DNA from: Gammaproteobacteria bacterium
GTDB lineage: Bacteria > Pseudomonadota > Gammaproteobacteria > Arenicellales > Spongiicolonaceae
Direction: 5' to 3'
Assembly: GCA_007570945.1 (NCBI GenBank)
Contig: RKSH01000066.1
Span: 1-8,561 of the forward strand
Length of the DNA: 8,561 nucleotides
Part shown: positions 1 through 6,411 of the stretch, one piece after another
How the letters are laid out: every line of letters begins with the position of its first letter
Position numbering within the stretch: position 1 is the first letter of the stretch
Position numbers and translations under genes: made by a program
The notes under the pieces: model-generated
What the model saw: only the letters and a program-made list of their open reading frames with translations
Told to the model about the DNA's origin: nothing
Database searches by the model: none

Positions 1-4
1 GTGC

Positions 5-23
5 CATAATGCGCCATGGCGCA
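5..23 (+). promoter_or_regulatory. Possible -10 box and overlapping palindromic operator upstream of dctP
   Basis: CATAAT at 5-10 matches the sigma-70 -10 consensus at five of six positions; any -35 element would lie outside the window. It abuts a perfect 14-bp palindrome at 10-23 (TGCGCCATGGCGCA), where the start of transcription would fall, as expected for a repressor site. A small hairpin (CCGCC/GGCGG, 24-36) follows at once. The palindrome is seen directly. Its role as an operator, and the promoter itself, are inferred from its position 60 nt upstream of the first TRAP gene. A GC-rich genome will contain such palindromes by chance. Confidence 0.3.
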
Positions 24-83
24 CCGCCATCGGCGGCGCCCGCACTGAAACCAAACACCAACAACAACCAAGAGGACATTCTG

Positions 84-1189
84 ATGAAATATTGTAGCGC
101 ACTCAAAACCGCAGCCGTTTTAATTTTCGCGGCGCTGTTTTTCACGTCGGCCGCGCAGGCGGCCAAGGTGAACATTCGCATTCAGTCGGTCATCCCGGCC
201 AAGGCCGACGAGGTGACCATGCTGAAGGTGTTCACCGACAACGTCACCGCCCTCACCGGCGGCGACGTCACGTTTGAGATTCTGCCGGCCGGGGCGGTGG
301 TGGGCGTCGGCGAGACGCTGGAGGCGGTGGACAAGGGGCTGATTGAGGGCGGTTTTGCGTGGACGCATTACTGGTCCGGTCTTCACCCCGCCGCCACCCT
401 GTTCGGCTCGCCCACCGCCGGCGCCGGACTGGGCATCGACAACATCGCCTGGATTTCCTGGTACATGTACGGCGGCGGCAAGGAGCTCTACGACGAACTG
501 TGGGACGAGATGGGGGTGAACGTCAAAGGGCTGATGCTGCAGCCGGTGGGCCCCGAGGCGCTGGGCTGGTTCAAAGAGCCGATTGCGAGCATGGACGACT
601 TCCGCAAATACCGCTTCCGCACCCCGCCCGGCATTCCCGGCCAGACCTACAAGGACATCGGCGTGGCCTCGCCATGGGCGGCGGCGACATTTTGCCGGCG
701 TTGGAGAAAGGCGTGATTGACGCGGCCGAGTGGTGCTGCCCGAAACCGGACAGCGTGTTCGGTTTCCAGAAAGTGCTGAAGCACTATTACCTGCAGGGCT
801 TGCATCAAGTCGTGGTCAACGCCGACCTCTACATCAACGGCGACATCTGGGACAAACTCACGCCGCACCAGAAAAAAGCCATGGAAGTGGCGGCCAACGC
901 CTCGCTGATGCAGGCCATGGCCTACCGCATCCACGAAAACGGCAAGGCGCTCAAGGACCTCACCGACAACCACGGCGTCATCCTGCACGACACGCCGGCC
1001 GATTATTTTCCGGAATACATGAACGCGGTGGGCAACAGCATGGAAAGATACAAAAGCGAAAACGCCTTCTTCAAGAAGGTGTGGGACTCCATGAAGGCTT
1101 TCGCCGACACCGCGGTGCCGTTCTGGGCCGGCGCGCAGGCCACCAACGCCAACCTGGGCAAGGCCTACGCCGACCAGTTGAAAAAGTAA
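84..1189 (+). pseudogene. dctP: TRAP transporter substrate-binding protein DctP (TakP-like), frameshifted
   Basis: Periplasmic binding protein of a tripartite ATP-independent transporter. It captures a small organic acid and hands it to DctQM. The ATG at 84 follows AGAGGA (71-76) with 7-nt spacing. Residues 1-26 are a signal peptide (basic start, hydrophobic core, AQA before Ala27). HYWSG, YGGGKELYDELWDEMG and the Arg in RFRTPPG (R179, the position of the ligand-carboxylate Arg in TRAP binding proteins) lie in the first frame. Near base 672 the frame breaks: that frame ends at 716 after unrelated residues, while homology resumes in the +2 frame from ATG 674 (MGGGDILPALEKG, then AAEWCCPKPD, YYLQGLHQ) to TAA 1187-1189. 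Restored, the protein would be about 368-370 residues, normal for the family. The AEW motif and the preceding GGGD helix resemble TakP, which binds alpha-keto acids, but the true ligand is unknown. It is a recent pseudogene or a sequence error; both halves look otherwise intact. Confidence 0.88.
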
Positions 1190-1200
1190 ACCGGCGCGGC

Positions 1201-1259
1201 CGCCGCCTCCGGTGCCGCCGGCGCTGTTGTTGACAGTGCCGGCGGTGCCGGCGGCGGCG
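1201..1259 (+). promoter_or_regulatory. Long intercistronic hairpin between dctP and dctQ
   Basis: Bases 1201-1227 pair with 1259-1233 around the 5-nt loop TGTTG. Of 27 positions, 23 are Watson-Crick, three are G-U wobbles (1213-1247, 1214-1246, 1223-1237) and one is a mismatch (1208-1252). It starts 11 nt after the dctP stop. No T-run follows, so it is not a canonical intrinsic terminator. In binding-protein-dependent transport operons, hairpins in this position often stabilise the upstream mRNA or partly stop transcription, so that the binding protein outnumbers the membrane subunits; that role is inferred here. The pairing was done by hand. Confidence 0.6.
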
Positions 1260-1321
1260 CAACCGCCGTCTTCGGACGTGCAACCGCCATTGTTGACGGT
1301 GCAACCAACGCCGGTCCCCCA
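1217..1321 (+). repeat. Five imperfect 21-nt tandem units in the dctP-dctQ spacer
   Basis: Units at 1217-1237, 1238-1258, 1259-1279, 1280-1300 and 1301-1321 all begin GCC or GCA. Units 3 and 4 share GCAACCGCC, unit 5 begins GCAACC, and TTGTTGAC(A/G)GTGC recurs exactly 63 nt (three units) apart across units 1 and 4. Read in the frame of the dctP 3' half, each unit gives seven small residues (AGAVVDS, ATAVFGR, ATAIVDG), but this lies beyond the dctP stop and has no start of its own. Unit 3 holds a 4-bp stem closed by a TTCG tetraloop (1267-1278). The first two units form much of the long hairpin. It is most likely a low-complexity, slippage-derived spacer; its divergence shows it is not new. 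Confidence 0.5.
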
Positions 1322-1350
1322 ACCCTTTCCCCAGGCACGAGGATTCCGCC

Positions 1351-1986
1351 ATGCCCGACGACCGCAAGATTGACGACGCCCCGGAAATCACCGACGAACT
1401 CATCGCCGAGGCCCACGACACCAGCGTCATGCCGGACGACATGCCGGGGTGGATGGGCGCCATCATCACCCGCATCGACCGCTTCAGCCGGCTGGTGGGA
1501 CAGGTGGTGTGCTGGCTGACCATTCCGCTGTTCGGCGCCATGGTGGTGGAGATTTTTCTGCGCTATGTTTTTGTCGCGCCCACCATCTGGGCCTACGACA
1601 TGAGCCGCATGATGTACGGCGCGCTGTTCATGTTGGGCGCCGGCTATGCGCTGTCGCGCGGCGTGCATATCCGCGCCGATTTTCTCTACCGCAACTTCGC
1701 CCCGCGGGTGCAGGGCGCGGTGGATGGCGCGCTGTATGTCTTGTTTTATTTTCCCGGCCTGCTGTTTTTTCTGTTCGCCGCGGTGGACTTTTCCTGGGCC
1801 GCCTGGCTGCGCGGCGAGCGCGGCATGGACACCGCGTGGATGCCGTACGTGGCGCCGGTGAAGAGCGCGCTGCCGGCCGGCATCGTGCTGCTGCTCATTC
1901 AGGGCGTGTCGGAGTTGCTGAAATGCATCTACGCCGCCACCCGCAACCGCTGGCCGCACCAGGCCGCCGGGGAATCGCGGTCATGA
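1351..1986 (+). CDS. dctQ: TRAP transporter small membrane subunit DctQ
   Basis: Small four-helix integral membrane subunit of a TRAP transporter. It pairs with DctM in the inner membrane and is needed for docking and transport. The 211-residue protein has hydrophobic segments at about 49-74, 82-101, 125-146 and 173-191. The family signature is clear: EIFLRYVF (67-74), then W80, AYDMSRMMYG (81-90) and LSRGVHIRADFL (101-112). The ATG is chosen because GAGGA (1339-1343) sits 7 nt upstream. The protein is longer than the usual 160-180 residues owing to an acidic, hydrophilic N-terminal extension of about 45 residues, probably cytoplasmic, whose role is unknown. Its stop overlaps the dctM start in an ATGA junction, so the two subunits are probably made in equal amounts by translational coupling. 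Confidence 0.93.
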   Translation: MPDDRKIDDAPEITDELIAEAHDTSVMPDDMPGWMGAIITRIDRFSRLVGQVVCWLTIPLFGAMVVEIFLRYVFVAPTIWAYDMSRMMYGALFMLGAGYALSRGVHIRADFLYRNFAPRVQGAVDGALYVLFYFPGLLFFLFAAVDFSWAAWLRGERGMDTAWMPYVAPVKSALPAGIVLLLIQGVSELLKCIYAATRNRWPHQAAGESRS

Positions 1987-3302
1987 CCCCGGAAGTCCTC
2001 GGCCTGGTTTTAATCGGCTGCATGCTGCTGGCGATTTTCGTCGGCTTCCCCATCTCGTTCACGCTGATTTTTCTCGGCGTGGTTTTCGGCTACATCGGCT
2101 TCGGCGATGTGGTGTTCTACCTGATGACCTTCCAGTTCAACGCGGTGATGCTGGAGCAGACCCTGGCCGCGGTGCCGCTGTTCATTTTCATGGGAATCAT
2201 GATGGAGCAGGCCGGGCTGATGGAGCGGCTGTTCTCGGCGGTGCAACTGATGCTGTCGCGCACGCGCGGCGCGCTGTATCTGGCGGTGCTGTTCGTGTCC
2301 ACCATTTTCGCCGCCGCCACCGGCATTGTGGGCGCCTCGGTCACCATCCTCGGCATCATGGCGGCCAAAACCATGAACCGTTCAAACTACGACGTGCGCC
2401 TGGCCGCCGGCACCATCACCGCCGGCGGCACCCTCGGCATTCTCATCCCGCCGTCCATCATGTTGGTGGTCATGGGGCCGGTGATGGAGGTGCCGGTCAC
2501 CGACCTGTTCGCCGCCGCCATCGTCCCCGGCATCATGCTCGCTTTCCTCTACGCCGCCTATTCCATGGTGCGCTGCTGGATGAACCCGGCACTGGGCCCG
2601 GTGCTGCCGGAGAGTGAACAGCCGCAAAGCATGGCCCAGGTGTGGCGCGAGTTTCTGCTCGGCCTGGTGCCGCCGGCGCTGCTGGTGTTCTCGGCCCTGG
2701 GCAGCATTTTGTTCGGCCTCGCCACCCCCACCGAGGGCGCCGGTTGCGGCGCTTTCGGCGCGCTGCTGCTGACCCTGGCCTACCGCCGCCTGTCGTGGGC
2801 CAAGCTCAGAACGGCGCTGATCCGCACGTTGGAAATCTCGGCCTTGGTGCTTTTTCTGGTCGCCGCCTCCAACTTCTTCGGCGCCGTGTTTTCGCGTCTG
2901 GGAACGCCGGCCATGCTCACCGAACTGCTGCTCGGGCTGGAGTGGTCGCCGGTGCTCATTCTGCTCATCATCATGGCGCTGATTTTTCTGCTGGGCTGGC
3001 CGCTGGAATGGGTGCCCATCGTGCTGATTATCGTGCCCATCCTGCTGCCGCTGGTGGAGCAACAGGGCTTCAACCTCACCTGGTTCGCCATTTTGGTGGC
3101 GGTGAACCTGCAGACCGCATGGCTGTCGCCGCCGGTGGCGCTATCGGCCTACTTCCTCAAGGGCGTGGTGCCGCAGTGGGACCTGAAGGACATCTACCAC
3201 GGCATGATGCAGTTCATGCTCATCCAACTGCTGGGCCTGGCGCTCATCATCATCTTCCCGCAAATCGCGCTGTGGCTGCCGGGCTTGATTTACGGTGGGT
3301 GA
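1983..3302 (+). CDS. dctM: TRAP transporter large membrane subunit DctM
   Basis: Transport subunit of the TRAP system, a member of the ion transporter superfamily that moves substrate across the inner membrane, normally coupled to a sodium gradient. The 439-residue protein is nearly all hydrophobic helices, in the normal size range for DctM. Typical features are the FVGFPISFTL start region (19-28), the PLFIFMGIMMEQAGLMERLF stretch (65-84), GIVGASVTILG (114-124), AAGTITAGGTLGILIPPSIM (141-160) and, later, the ATPTEGAG and LSPPVALSAYFLKG motifs expected in the substrate and ion sites of the family. The ATG at 1983 overlaps the dctQ stop by 4 nt, with GGGGA about 9 nt upstream. An open frame extends in-frame upstream through dctQ, but that part does not resemble a transporter and is an artefact of high GC. 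The 3' end overlaps the next gene by 8 nt. Confidence 0.95.
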   Translation: MTPEVLGLVLIGCMLLAIFVGFPISFTLIFLGVVFGYIGFGDVVFYLMTFQFNAVMLEQTLAAVPLFIFMGIMMEQAGLMERLFSAVQLMLSRTRGALYLAVLFVSTIFAAATGIVGASVTILGIMAAKTMNRSNYDVRLAAGTITAGGTLGILIPPSIMLVVMGPVMEVPVTDLFAAAIVPGIMLAFLYAAYSMVRCWMNPALGPVLPESEQPQSMAQVWREFLLGLVPPALLVFSALGSILFGLATPTEGAGCGAFGALLLTLAYRRLSWAKLRTALIRTLEISALVLFLVAASNFFGAVFSRLGTPAMLTELLLGLEWSPVLILLIIMALIFLLGWPLEWVPIVLIIVPILLPLVEQQGFNLTWFAILVAVNLQTAWLSPPVALSAYFLKGVVPQWDLKDIYHGMMQFMLIQLLGLALIIIFPQIALWLPGLIYGG

Positions 3303-4899
3303 GGTTTTTGACTACATTATCGTCGGCGCCGGCAGCGCCGGCTGTGTGCTGGCCAACCGCCTGAGCGCCGGCGGCGGTTGCAGCGTGCTGTTGCTGGAGG
3401 CCGGCGGCCGCGACCGCAACCCGTGGATTCACATTCCGGTGGGCTACTTCAAAACCATGCACAACCCGGCCACCGACTGGTGCCACGTGACCGAGCCCGA
3501 CCCCGGCATCAATGGCCGGCGCATGAAGTGGCCGCGCGGCAAGGTGCTCGGCGGCTCCAGTTCCATCAACGGCCTGCTGTACATCCGCGGCCACCGCGCC
3601 GACTACGATGCCTGGGCCGCGGCCGGCAACCCCGGCTGGAGTTACCGCGAGGTACTGCCGCTGTTCAAGCGCGCCGAGGACCAGCAGCGCGGCGCCGACG
3701 AATTCCACGGCCGCGGCGGCCCGCTCAAGGTTTCCGACATGCGCATCCAGCGCGAGATTTGCGGCGCCTACATCCGCGCCGCCGGTGAAGCCGGCATCGC
3801 GCCCAACGACGACTTCAACGGCGCGGTGCAGGAGGGCGCCGGCTACTTCCAACTCACCGCCCACCGCGGCCTGCGCTGGAGCGCGGCGCGCGGCTACCTG
3901 CGCCCGGCGCTGAAGCGCGGCAATTTAACCGTGCGCACCCGGGCCTTGGCGCACCGCGTCACCGTCACCGACGGCCGCGCGGCGGCGGTGGAGTTCAGCG
4001 CCAAGGGCGGGGGTTTGCGCCGCGCCGCATGCCGGCGCGAAATCATCCTCGCCGCCGGCGCCGTCAACTCGCCGCAACTGCTGCAACTGTCCGGCATCGG
4101 CGACGGCGCGCACCTGCAGAATTTAAACATCGCGGTGGCGCGCCACCTGCCCGGCGTCGGCGGCAATCTGCAGGACCACCTGCAAATCCGCGCGGTCTAC
4201 AAAAGTTCACGGCCCACCCTCAACAACGAGGTGCACAACCCGCTCAAAAAAATCCGCATCGGGCTGCAGTATCTTGTGCTGCGCGGCGGCCCCATGACCA
4301 TGGGCGCGAGCCAGGTGTGCGTTTTTGCGCGCAGCGACGGGAGTCTCACGCGGCCGGACATTCAGTTTCATTTTCAACCGCTGAGTTCCGACAGCCCCGG
4401 TGAGGGTTTGCACAAATTCGCCGCGTTCACCTCCTCGGTGTGCCAGTTGCGCCCGCGCAGCCGTGGTTGCATCAAAATTAAATCCGTCGACGCGGCGGCC
4501 CACCCGGCAATTTTCCCCAACTATCTGAGTGATGCCGAGGACCGGCGCGTCACTGTCGCCGGCATGAGAGTGTCGCGCCGCATCATGCGGGCGCGTGCCA
4601 TCCGCGACTACGCCGTCCGTGAACTCCTGCCCGGCGCGCAACTGCAAAGCGACGCCGAACTGCTGCAGCACGCCAGGGAAACCGGCACCACCATTTACCA
4701 CCCGGTGGGCACCTGCATGATGGGCCCGGCCGGCGACCGGCGCGCCGTGGTGGACGCCCGCCTGCGGGTGCACGGCATCACCGGCCTGCGCGTCGCCGAT
4801 GCATCCATCATGCCGGCCATTCCCTCCGGCAACACCAACGCGCCGGTCATCATGATCGCCGAGAAGGCGGCGGAGATGGTCGCCGAGGACAACCGCTGA
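3295..4899 (+). CDS. GMC-family FAD-dependent alcohol/choline dehydrogenase
   Basis: Cytoplasmic flavoprotein of the glucose-methanol-choline oxidoreductase family, which oxidises a primary alcohol to an aldehyde. The 534-residue protein is full length. GAGSAG (11-16) is the FAD-binding Rossmann turn, and E35 is the usual ribose-binding acidic residue. GKVLGGSSSING (82-93) is GMC signature 1, and AAGAVNSPQ (253-261) is signature 2. The active-site pair is H469 in YHPVGTCMMG and N513 in SGNTNAP, 44 residues apart as in choline oxidase (H466/N510). The SSSIN motif lacks the His used for covalent FAD attachment in choline oxidase, so FAD is probably non-covalent, as in BetA-type dehydrogenases. 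The GTG at 3295 overlaps the dctM stop by 8 nt; no better in-frame start is seen and its ribosome site is weak. Co-transcription with TRAP genes suggests its substrate is the transported compound or a derivative. It need not be choline, so I give no symbol. Confidence 0.92.
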   Translation: MGEVFDYIIVGAGSAGCVLANRLSAGGGCSVLLLEAGGRDRNPWIHIPVGYFKTMHNPATDWCHVTEPDPGINGRRMKWPRGKVLGGSSSINGLLYIRGHRADYDAWAAAGNPGWSYREVLPLFKRAEDQQRGADEFHGRGGPLKVSDMRIQREICGAYIRAAGEAGIAPNDDFNGAVQEGAGYFQLTAHRGLRWSAARGYLRPALKRGNLTVRTRALAHRVTVTDGRAAAVEFSAKGGGLRRAACRREIILAAGAVNSPQLLQLSGIGDGAHLQNLNIAVARHLPGVGGNLQDHLQIRAVYKSSRPTLNNEVHNPLKKIRIGLQYLVLRGGPMTMGASQVCVFARSDGSLTRPDIQFHFQPLSSDSPGEGLHKFAAFTSSVCQLRPRSRGCIKIKSVDAAAHPAIFPNYLSDAEDRRVTVAGMRVSRRIMRARAIRDYAVRELLPGAQLQSDAELLQHARETGTTIYHPVGTCMMGPAGDRRAVVDARLRVHGITGLRVADASIMPAIPSGNTNAPVIMIAEKAAEMVAEDNR

Positions 4900-4908
4900 G
4901 CCGAGTCC

Positions 4909-5631
4909 TCACCCGCCCAAATACAGCCTCACGATTCGTTCATCCTTCGCCAGGTCCTGCGAGCGGCCGGACAGCGCGACGCCGCCGGTTTCCAAAACAT
5001 ATGCGCGCGCCGAGACGGCCAGGGCCATGCGCGAGTTCTGCTCCACCAAAATAACGCTGACGCCGTCCTCCCTGTTGATGCGCACCACGGTGCGGGCGAT
5101 TTCCTGCACCAGCATCGGCGCCAGGCCCAGTGACGGTTCATCCAGCAGCAGCAGCCTGGGGCGCGACATCAGCGCACGGGCGATGGCCACCATCTGCTGC
5201 TCGCCGCCGCTGAGCGTGCCGGCCTGTTGGCCTAGACGCTCTTCCAAGCGCGGGAACAAATTGAAGATGCGCGCCAGGTCGCCGCTGGCGGCGGCGCGTT
5301 TTTCGTTGTGGCGGAAGGCGCCCATCAGCAGGTTGTCGCGCACGCTCATGTAGGGGAACACGCGCCGCCCCTCCGGCACCATGGACAGGCCCATGGCGAC
5401 CACCGCATCGGCGCCCAGGGTGTCGAGGCGGCGGCCGTCAAAGTTAATCTCGCCGGTGCTGAGCCGGGCGAGGCCGGTGATTGCGCGCAACGTGGTGGTT
5501 TTGCCGGCGCCGTTGGCGCCGATGAGGGCGATGATTTCGCCTTCGTCCAGGTGCAGCGAGACGTCCTCAATGGCGCGCACGCGGTCGTAGCGGACGCTGA
5601 CCCGGTCGGCGGAAAAATACGGCGCGCTCAT
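4909..5631 (-). CDS. livF: Branched-chain amino acid ABC transporter ATP-binding protein LivF
   Basis: One of the two cytoplasmic ATPases of a Liv/HAAT-type importer, pairing with LivG to drive LivHM. The 240 residues match normal LivF length. Walker A is GANGAGKTT (38-46), followed by MVPEGRRVFP (84-93), in which the Q-loop Gln is replaced by Glu (E87), as is usual in LivF. The ABC signature is LSGGEQ (140-145). Walker B is LLLLDEP with D164 and catalytic E165, followed by SLGLAP (167-172). LVEQN (195-199) carries Gln in place of the switch His, also a LivF trait. The ATG at 5631 follows the livG stop by 3 nt (TAA GGC ATG) with only a weak AAGG nearby, so coupling to livG translation is likely. 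The stop lies 9 nt from the convergent GMC gene. It is the last gene of the operon. Confidence 0.96.
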   Translation of the reverse strand: MSAPYFSADRVSVRYDRVRAIEDVSLHLDEGEIIALIGANGAGKTTTLRAITGLARLSTGEINFDGRRLDTLGADAVVAMGLSMVPEGRRVFPYMSVRDNLLMGAFRHNEKRAAASGDLARIFNLFPRLEERLGQQAGTLSGGEQQMVAIARALMSRPRLLLLDEPSLGLAPMLVQEIARTVVRINREDGVSVILVEQNSRMALAVSARAYVLETGGVALSGRSQDLAKDERIVRLYLGG

Positions 5632-5634
5632 GCC

Positions 5635-6411
5635 TTAGGCGCCGAGTTCATCGTCGGGGCGGCCGAGGTAGGCCTCAATCACCGCCGGGTTTTCGCGCAC
5701 CTCCGCCGGCCTGCCCTCGGCGATTTTGCGGCCGAAGTTAAGCACCACGATGCGGTCACTGATGCGCATCACCGCCCGCATGTCGTGCTCCACCAGCAGC
5801 ACCGTCACCCCGCGCCGGCGGATGCCGCGCACCATTGCCACGCAGGCGTCGGTCTCCTCCGGGTTCATGCCGGCGAACGGTTCGTCCAGCAGCAGAATCT
5901 TCGGCGCGGTGGCCATGGCGATGGCGATGCCGAGCGCGCGCAGATGGCCGTGAGGCAAACTGCGGGCGCGCTGGCCGGCGACCTCGCCGAGTCCGAGGCT
6001 GCCGAGAATTTCGCGCGCGCTTTTGCGGAACTTCGCCTCGTCGCGGCGCGCGCGGCGGGTGGCGAAGTAAAAACCGCCGAGGGAGGCGCGGGCGCGCAGG
6101 TGATGGGCCACCACCACGTTGTCCAGCGCGGTCATCTCCCGGAAAATGGTGGTCTCCTGAAAAGTGCGGACAATGCCGAGCCGGGCGACCCTGTGCGGCG
6201 CCTGCGCGGTGATGTCGCGGCCCTCAAAAATTACCCGCCCGGCGCTGGGGCGCAGGAAAGAGGAGATGAGTTTAAACAGCGTGCTCTTGCCGGCGCCGTT
6301 GGGGCCGATGATGCTGAGGATTTCACCGCCGGCCACGCTGAAAGTGACGTCGTTCACCGCCGCCAGGCCGCCGAAACGCTTGCCGAGGCCGTTGACTTCA
6401 AGCAGCGCCAT
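5635..6411 (-). CDS. livG: Branched-chain amino acid ABC transporter ATP-binding protein LivG
   Basis: Second ATPase of the Liv importer. The 258-residue protein has Walker A GPNGAGKST (36-44), Q-loop Q85 in VRTFQET, Walker B ILLLDEP with D176 and E177, the Liv-type GMNPEET (181-187), switch H209 in LVEHDM, and the C-terminal AEVRENPAVIEAYLG stretch typical of LivG. The ABC signature is divergent: LPHGH (152-156) where LSGGQ or LSYGQ is usual. I recall this variant from other LivG-like proteins, so it probably does not mean loss of activity. The ATG at 6411 is chosen because GGAG (6422-6419) stands 7 nt upstream. An in-frame TTG at 6456 would add 15 non-conserved residues inside livM. The start overlaps the livM stop by 14 nt. 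Confidence 0.95.
   Translation of the reverse strand: MALLEVNGLGKRFGGLAAVNDVTFSVAGGEILSIIGPNGAGKSTLFKLISSFLRPSAGRVIFEGRDITAQAPHRVARLGIVRTFQETTIFREMTALDNVVVAHHLRARASLGGFYFATRRARRDEAKFRKSAREILGSLGLGEVAGQRARSLPHGHLRALGIAIAMATAPKILLLDEPFAGMNPEETDACVAMVRGIRRRGVTVLLVEHDMRAVMRISDRIVVLNFGRKIAEGRPAEVRENPAVIEAYLGRPDDELGA

Noticed and set aside
674..1189. dctP 3' half as a separately translated gene from ATG 674
   Set aside because: No ribosome site at a useful distance, no signal peptide, and the segment is only the second half of the binding-protein fold.
1201..1259. Hairpin as a Rho-independent terminator
   Set aside because: No T-rich tract follows, and the next bases are AACCGCC; the operon would be cut off from dctQM.
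1259..1321. Repeats as a small CRISPR array
   Set aside because: The units are 21 nt, contiguous, divergent and without unique spacers; no cas gene is present.
1165..1959. Minus-strand 264-codon open frame opposite dctQ
   Set aside because: It is a His/Arg/Gln-rich shadow of dctQ and the repeat spacer; no ribosome site or family motif is seen.
1449..1982. In-frame upstream extension of dctM giving a 617-residue product
   Set aside because: It overlaps dctQ in another frame, is Arg/His/Gly-rich and not membrane-like, and the ATG at 1983 gives the normal DctM N-terminus.
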